From positions 23,802,756-23,866,755 of the forward strand of contig CM046836.1 of the NCBI GenBank assembly GCA_025618425.1: a DNA stretch of 64,000 nucleotides, given 5' to 3'. The notes under the pieces are model-generated. The model saw only the letters and a program-made list of their open reading frames with translations. It was not told the DNA's origin and did not search any database. The DNA comes from Heliocidaris tuberculata. Lineage: Eukaryota; Echinodermata; Echinoidea; Camarodonta; Echinometridae. Position numbers and translations under genes: made by a program. Positions 55,301 through 64,000 of the stretch are shown one piece after another (positions within the stretch are counted from its first letter, which is position 1; every line of letters starts with the position of its first letter).

Positions 55301-58300
55301 ACCTATGAAAGATATACGGGCAACAAGTATGCTACAACAAACAATCCATCTTGTACATAATTAATACACGTACTCAGCTGACCTATGAAATATATACGAG
55401 CAACTAGTATCCTACAACATGCAATCCAACTTGTACATAATTAATACACGTACTCAGTTGACCTATGAAATATATACGAGCAACAAGTATGCTACAACAA
55501 ACAATCCAACTTGTACATAATTAATACACGTACTCAGTTGACCTATGAAAGATATACGAGCAACTAGTATCCTACAACATGCAATCCAAGTTGTACATAA
55601 TTAATACACGTACTCAGTTGACCTATGAAAGATATACGAGCAACAAGTATGCTACAACAAACAATCCAACTTGTACATAATTAATACACGCACTCAGTTG
55701 ACCTGTGAAATATACAAACAACTAGGTTGCTACAACAAACAATCCAACTTGTACATAATTAATACACGTACTCAGTTGACCTATGAAATATACAAACAAC
55801 TAGGTTGCTACAACAAACAATCCAACTTGTACATAATTAATACACGTACTCAGTTGACCTATGAAATATACAAACAACTAGGTTGCTACAACAAACAATC
55901 CAACTTGTACATAATTAATACACGTACTCAGTTGACCTATGAAAGATATACGAGTAACAAGTATGCTACAACAAACAATCCAACTTGTACATAATTAATA
56001 CACGTACTCAGTTGACCTATGAAAGATATACGAGCAACAAGTATGCTACAACAAACAATCCAACTTGTACATAATTAATACACGTACTCAGTTGACCTAT
56101 GAAAGATATACGAGCAACAAGTATGCTACGACAAACAGTCCAAGTTGTACATAATTAATACACGTACTCAGCTGACCTATGAAAGATATACGAGCAACAA
56201 GTATGCTACAACAAACAGTCCAATTTGTACATAATTAATACACGTACTCAGCTGACCTATGAAAGATATACGAGCAAGAAGTATGCTACAACAAACAATC
56301 CAACTTGTACATAATTAATACACGTACTCAGTTGACTTATGAAAGATATACGAGCAACAAGTATGCTACAAAAAACAATCCAACTTGTACATAATTAATA
56401 CACGTACTCAGCTGACCTATGAAAGATATACAAGCAACAAGTATGCTACAACAAACAATCCAACTTGTACATAATTAATACACGTACTCAGCTGACTTAT
56501 GAAAGATATACGAGCAACAAGTATGCTACCAAAAACAATCCAACTTGTACATAATTAATACACGTACTCAGCTGACCTATGAAAGATATACGAGCAACAA
56601 GTATGCTACAACAAAAAATCCAACTTGAACATAATTAATACACGTACTCAGTTGACCTATGAAAGATATACGAGCAACAAGTATGCTACAACAAACAATC
56701 CAACTTGTACATAATTAATGCACCTACTCACTTGACCTATGAAATATACAAACAACTAGGTTGCTACAACAAACAATCCAACTTGTACATAATTAATACA
56801 CGTACTCAGTTGACCTATGAAATATACAAACAACTAGGTTGCTACAACAAACAATCCAACTTGTACATAATTAATACACCTACTCACTTGACCTATGAAA
56901 TATACAAACAACTAGGTTGCTACAACAAACAAACCAACTTGTACATAATTAATACACGTACTCAGTTGACCTATGAAATATACAAACAACTAGGTTGCTA
57001 CAACAAACAATCAAACTTGTACATAAGTAATACACGTACTCAGTTTACCTATGAAATATACAAACAACTAGGTTGCTACAACAAACAATCCAACTTGCAC
57101 ATAATTAATACACGTACTCAGTTGACCTATGAAAGATATACGGGCAACAAGTATGCTACAACAAACAATCCATCTTGTACATAATTAATACACGTACTCA
57201 GCTGACCTATGAAATATATACGAGCAACTAGTATCCTACAACATGCAATCCAAGTTGTACATAATTAATACACGTACTCAGTTGACCTATGAAATATATA
57301 CGAGCAACAAGTATGCTACAACAAACAATCCAACTTGTACATAATTAATACACGTACTCAGTTGACCTATGAAAGATATACGAGCAACAAGTATGCTACA
57401 ACAAACAATCCAACTTGTACATAATTAATACACGTACTCAGTTGACCTATGAAAGATATACGAGCAACAAGTATACTACAACAAACAATCCAACTTGTAC
57501 ATAATTAATACACGTACTCAGTTGACCTATGAAAGATATACGAGCAACAAGTATGCTGCAACAAACAGTCCAAGTTGTACATAATTAATACACGTACTCA
57601 GCTGACCTATGAAAGATATACGACCAACAAGTATGCTACAACAAACAGTCCAATTTGTACATAATTAATACACGTACTCAGCTGACCTATGAAAGATATA
57701 CGAGCAACAAGTATGCTACAACAAACAATCCAACTTGTACATAATTAATACACGTACTCAGTTAACCTATGAAAGATATACGAGCAACAAGTATGCTACA
57801 ACAAACAATCCAACTTGTACATAATTAATACACGTACTCAGTTGACCTATGAAAGATATACGAGCAAGAAGTATGCTACAACAAACAATCCAACTTGTAC
57901 ATAATTAATACACGTACTCAGTTGACCTATGAAAGATATACGAGCAACAAGTATGCTACAACAAACAGTCCAAGTTGTACATAATTAATACACGTACTCA
58001 GCTGACCTATGAAAGATATACGAGCAAGAAGTATGCTACAACAAACAATCCAACTTGTACAAAATTCATACACGTACTCAGTTGACCTATGAAAGATATA
58101 CGAGCAACAAGTATGCTACAACAAACAATCCAACTTGTACATAATTAATACACGTACTCAGTTGACCTATGAAAGATATACGAGCAACAAGTATGCTACA
58201 ACAAACAATCCAACTTGTACATAATTAATACACGTACTCAGTTGACCTATGAAAGATATACGAGCAACAAGTATGCTACAACAAACAATCCAACTTGTAC

Positions 58301-61300
58301 ATAATTAATACACGTACTCAGTTGACTTATGAAAGATATACGAGCAACAAGTATGCTACCAAAAACAATCCAACTTGTACATAATTAATACACGTACTCA
58401 GCTGACCTATGAAAGATATACGAGCAACAAGTATGCTACAACAAAAAATCCAACTTGAACATAATTAATACACGTACTCAGTTGACCTATGAACGATATA
58501 CGAGCAACAAGTATGCTACAACAAACAATCCAACTTGTACATAATTAATGCACCTACTCACTTGACCTATGAAATATACAAACAACTAGGTTGCTACAAC
58601 AAACAATCCAACTTGTACATAATTAATACACGTACTCAGTTGACCTATGAAATAAACAAACAACTAGGTTGCTACAACAAACAATCCAACTTGTACATAA
58701 TTAATACACCTACTCACTTGACCTATGAAATATACAAACAACTAGGTTGCTACAACAAACAAACCAACTTGTACATAATTAATACACGTACTCAGTTGAC
58801 CTATGAAATATACAAACAACTAGGTTGCTACAACAAACAATCCAACTTGTACATAATTAATACACGTACTCAGTTGACCTATGAAATATACAAACAACTA
58901 GGTTGCTACAACAAACAATCCAACTTGCACATAATTAATACACGTACTCAGTTGACCTATGAAAGATATACGGGCAACAAGTATGCTACAACAAACAATC
59001 CATCTTGTACATAATTAATACACGTACTCAGCTGACCTATGAAATATATACGAGCAACTAGTATCCTACAACATGCAATCCAAGTTGTACATAATTAATA
59101 CACGTACTCAGTTGACCTATGAAAGATATACGAGCAACAAGTATGCTACAACAAACAATCCAACTTGTACATAATTAATACACGCACTCAGTTGACCTGT
59201 GAAATATACAAACAACTAGGTTGCTACAACAAACAATCCAACTTGTACATAATTAATACACGTACTCAGTTGACCTATGAAATATACAAACAACTAGGAT
59301 GCTACAACAAACAATCCAACTTGTACATAATTAATACACGTACTCAGTTGACCTATGAAATATACAAACAACTAGGTTGCTACAACAAACAATCCAACTT
59401 GTACATAATTAATACACGTACTCAGTTGACCTATGAAAGATATACGAGTAACAAGTATGCTACAACAAACAATCCAACTTGTACATAATTAATACACGTA
59501 CTCAGTTGACCTATGAAAGATATACGAGCAACAAGTATGCTACAACAAACAATCCAACTTGTACATAATTAATACACGTACTCAGTTGACCTATGAAAGA
59601 TATACGAGCAACAAGTATGCTACGACAAACAGTCCAAGTTGTACATAATTAATACACGTACTCAGTTGACCTATGAAAGATATACGAGCAACAAGTATGC
59701 TACAACAAACAGTCCAATTTGTACATAATTAATACACGTACTCAGCTGACCTATGAAAGATATACGAGCAAGAAGTATGCTACAACAAACAATCCAACTT
59801 GTACATAATTAATACACGTACTCAGTTGACTTATGAAAGATATACGAGCAACAAGTATGCTACAAAAAACAATCCAACTTGTACATAATTAATACACGTA
59901 CTCAGCTGACCTATGAAAGATATACAAGCAACAAGTATGCTACAACAAACAATCCAACTTGTACATAATTAATACACGTACTCAGCTGACTTATGAAAGA
60001 TATACGAGCAACAAGTATGCTACCAAAAACAATCCAACTTGTACATAATTAATACACGTACTCAGCTGACCTATGAAAGATATACGAGCAACAAGTATGC
60101 TACAACAAACAATCCAACTTGTACATAATTAATACACGTACTCAGTTGACCTATGAAAGATATACGAGCAACAAGTATGCTACAACAAACAATCCAACTT
60201 GTACATAATTAATGCACCTACTCACTTGACCTATGAAATATACAAACAACTAGGTTGCTACAACAAACAATCCAACTTGTACATAATTAATACACGTACT
60301 CAGTTGACCTATGAAATATACAAACAACTAGGTTGCTACAACAAACAATCCAACTTGTACATAATTAATACACCTACTCACTTGACCTATGAAATATACA
60401 AACAACTAGGTTGCTACAACAAACAAACCAACTTGTACATAATTAATACACGTACTCAGTTGACCTATGAAATATACAAACAACTAGGTTGCTACAACAA
60501 ACAATCAAACTTGTACATAAGTAATACACGTACTCAGTTTACCTATGAAATATACAAACAACTAGGTTGCTACAACAAACAATCCAACTTGCACATAATT
60601 AATACACGTACTCAGTTGACCTATGAAAGATATACGGGCAACAAGTATGCTACAACAAACAATCCATCTTGTACATAATTAATACACGTACTCAGCTGAC
60701 CTATGAAATATATACGAGCAACTAGTATCCTACAACATGCAATCCAAGTTGTACATAATTAATACACGTACTCAGTTGACCTATGAAATATATACGAGCA
60801 ACAAGTATGCTACAACAAACAATCCAACTTGTACATAATTAATACACGTACTCAGTTGACCTATGAAAGATATACGAGCAACTAGTATGCTACAACATAC
60901 AATCCAAGTTGTACATAATTAATACACGTACTCAGTTGACCTATGAAAGATATACGAGCAACAAGTATGCTACAACAAACAATCCAACTTGTACATAATT
61001 AATACACGTACTCAGTTGACCTGTGAAATATACAAACAACTAGGTTGCTACAACAAACAATCCAACTTGTACATAATTAATACACGTACTCAGTTGACCT
61101 ATGAAATATACAAACAACTAGGATGCTACAACAAACAATCCAACTTGTACATAATTAATACACGTACTCAGTTGACTTATGAAAGATATACGAGCAACAA
61201 GTATGCTACCAAAAACAATCCAACTTGTACATAATTAATACACGTACTCAGCTGACCTATGAAAGATATACGAGCAACAAGTATGCTACAACAAAAAATC

Positions 61301-64000
61301 CAACTTGAACATAATTAATACACGTACTCAGTTGACCTATGAACGATATACGAGCAACAAGTATGCTACAACAAACAATCCAACTTGTACATAATTAATG
61401 CACCTACTCACTTGACCTATGAAATATACAAACAACTAGGTTGCTACAACAAACAATCCAACTTGTACATAATTAATACACGTACTCAGTTGACCTATGA
61501 AATAAACAAACAACTAGGTTGCTACAACAAACAATCCAACTTGTACATAATTAATACACCTACTCACTTGACCTATGAAATATACAAACAACTAGGTTGC
61601 TACAACAAACAAACCAACTTGTACATAATTAATACACGTACTCAGTTGACCTATGAAATATACAAACAACTAGGTTGCTACAACAAACAATCCAACTTGT
61701 ACATAATTAATACACGTACTCAGTTGACCTATGAAATATACAAACAACTAGGTTGCTACAACAAACAATCCAACTTGCACATAATTAATACACGTACTCA
61801 GTTGACCTATGAAAGATATACGGGCAACAAGTATGCTACAACAAACAATCCATCTTGTACATAATTAATACACGTACTCAGCTGACCTATGAAATATATA
61901 CGAGCAACTAGTATCCTACAACATGCAATCCAAGTTGTACATAATTAATACACGTACTCAGTTGACCTATGAAAGATATACGAGCAACAAGTATGCTACA
62001 ACAAACAATCCAACTTGTACATAATTAATACACGCACTCAGTTGACCTGTGAAATATACAAACAACTAGGTTGCTACAACAAACAATCCAACTTGTACAT
62101 AATTAATACACGTACTCAGTTGACCTATGAAATATACAAACAACTAGGTTGCTACAACAAACAATCCAACTTGTACATAATTAATACACGTACTCAGTTG
62201 ACCTATGAAATATACAAACAACTAGGTTGCTACAACAAACAATCCAACTTGTACATAATTAATACACGTACTCAGTTGACCTATGAAAGATATACGAGTA
62301 ACAAGTATGCTACAACAAACAATCCAACTTGTACATAATTAATACACGTACTCAGTTGACCTATGAAAGATATACGAGCAACAAGTATGCTACAACAAAC
62401 AATCCAACTTGTACATAATTAATACACGTACTCAGTTGACCTATGAAAGATATACGAGCAACAAGTATGCTACGACAAACAGTCCAAGTTGTACATAATT
62501 AATACACGTACTCAGTTGACCTATGAAAGATATACGAGCAACAAGTATGCTACAACAAACAGTCCAATTTGTACATAATTAATACACGTACTCAGCTGAC
62601 CTATGAAAGATATACGAGCAAGAAGTATGCTACAACAAACAATCCAACTTGTACATAATTAATACACGTACTCAGTTGACTTATGAAAGATATACGAGCA
62701 ACAAGTATGCTACAAAAAACAATCCAACTTGTACATAATTAATACACGTACTCAGCTGACCTATGAAAGATATACAAGCAACAAGTATGCTACAACAAAC
62801 AATCCAACTTGTACATAATTAATACACGTACTCAGCTGACTTATGAAAGATATACGAGCAACAAGTATGCTACCAAAAACAATCCAACTTGTACATAATT
62901 AATACACGTACTCAGCTGACCTATGAAAGATATACGAGCAACAAGTATGCTACAACAAACAATCCAACTTGTACATAATTAATACACGTACTCAGTTGAC
63001 CTATGAAAGATATACGAGCAACAAGTATGCTACAACAAACAATCCAACTTGTACATAATTAATGCACCTACTCACTTGACCTATGAAATATACAAACAAC
63101 TAGGTTGCTACAACAAACAATCCAACTTGTACATAATTAATACACGTACTCAGTTGACCTATGAAATATACAAACAACTAGGTTGCTACAACAAACAATC
63201 CAACTTGTACATAATTAATACACCTACTCACTTGACCTATGAAATATACAAACAACTAGGTTGCTACAACAAACAAACCAACTTGTACATAATTAATACA
63301 CGTACTCAGTTGACCTATGAAATATACAAACAACTAGGTTGCTACAACAAACAATCAAACTTGTACATAAGTAATACACGTACTCAGTTTACCTATGAAA
63401 TATACAAACAACTAGGTTGCTACAACAAACAATCCAACTTGCACATAATTAATACACGTACTCAGTTGACCTATGAAAGATATACGGGCAACAAGTATGC
63501 TACAACAAACAATCCATCTTGTACATAATTAATACACGTACTCAGCTGACCTATGAAATATATACGAGCAACTAGTATCCTACAACATACAATCCAACTT
63601 GTACATAATTAATACACGTACTCAGTTGACCTATGAAAGATATACGAGCAACAAGTATGCTACAACAAACAATCCAACTTGTACATAATTAATACACGTA
63701 CTCAGTTGACCTATGAAAGATATACGAGCAACAAGTATGCTACAACAAACAATCCATCTTGTACATAATTAATACACGTACTCAGCTGACCTATGAAAGA
63801 TATACGGGCAACAAGTATGCTACAACAAACAATCCATCTTGTACATAATTAATACACGTACTCAGCTGACCTATGAAATATATACGAGCAACTAGTATCC
63901 TACAACATGCAATCCAAGTTGTACATAATTAATACACGTACTCAGTTGACCTATGAAAGATATACGAGCAACAAGTATGCTACAACAAACAATCCAACTT
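52397..64000 (+). repeat. Satellite array of 80-bp and 78-bp monomers with higher-order structure, open at window end
   Basis: Both monomer types share gctacaacaaacaatccaac, ttgtacataattaatacacg and tactcagttgacctatgaaa. Type A (80 bp) ends gatatacgagcaacaagtat; type B (78 bp) ends tatacaaacaactaggtt. Diagnostic variants recur at set distances. A block of B monomers beginning ttgtacataattaatgcacc starts at 53451, 55115, 56705, 58535, 60199, 61385 and 63049. Spacings of 1664, 1590, 1830, 1664, 1186 and 1664 bp equal 13A+8B, 15A+5B, 18A+5B, 13A+8B, 8A+7B and 13A+8B, agreeing with the number of B monomers read in each block. Roughly 145 monomers are visible. Runs of B monomers keep an open frame of 26 codons per repeat, giving ORFs of 81-159 aa; these are most likely not genes. 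Confidence 0.92.

Noticed and set aside
52357..63528. Recurring ORFs of 81-159 aa in the satellite
   Set aside because: They are direct readings of 78-bp monomers, end wherever an 80-bp monomer shifts the frame, and lack ATG starts in most cases.
52397..64000. CRISPR-like array
   Set aside because: The repeats are contiguous without unique spacers and the window is eukaryotic.

Overview
The window is eukaryotic: spliced coding exons, LINE remnants, tRNA-derived SINE-like repeats, many short inverted-repeat DNA transposons, (TA)n and (CA)n microsatellites, long runs of G or C, and an 11.6-kb satellite array. It is AT-rich and gene-poor. The one convincing gene is a juvenile-hormone-acid-methyltransferase-like (JHAMT-like) enzyme, and the mobile-element content resembles marine invertebrate genomes. 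An echinoderm (sea-urchin-like) or another invertebrate deuterostome is my best guess, but this is inference and no species can be named.

Gene: four exons on the minus strand (33274-33091, 17615-17284, 10409-10256, 8473-8283) join with GT/AG sites and matching phases into a 286-residue class I SAM-dependent methyltransferase with all core motifs. The gene spans 25 kb because its introns (15.5, 6.9 and 1.8 kb) are packed with repeats. No other confident protein-coding gene was found.

Layout: 1-980, two LINE 3' ends. 981-8282, intergenic DNA with a 1.8-kb hAT-like element (3505-5317) carrying a nested TA-flanked dimeric MITE. 8283-33274, the gene. Intron 3 has a hAT-like MITE and GTCTCGTGGGC-motif repeats. 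Intron 2 has a foldback repeat, a LINE fragment and a CCATTTTG-type repeat family in both orientations. Intron 1 has a 67-bp near-perfect palindrome, three large composite elements filled with a T-rich minisatellite (19132-21034, 23963-25721, 25728-28248), a LINE 3' end, two TTAA-flanked foldback MITEs, a TAA-flanked GC-rich MITE and two short hAT-like MITEs. 33275-52000 is intergenic: long-inverted-repeat elements, paired SINE-like units with a removable 72-bp tRNA-like cassette, a TTTTGTTACAAAA palindrome array, another LINE fragment and more nested MITEs. 52397-64000 is a satellite of 80-bp and 78-bp monomers in higher-order units of 15 to 23 monomers, running off the window end.

Nothing here works together as an operon or pathway. 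The interest lies in the well-preserved gene despite heavy insertion, in elements whose target-site duplications and empty sites can be read directly, and in the satellite's higher-order architecture. All element classes were assigned by eye from terminal repeats and target-site duplications; no database search was possible.
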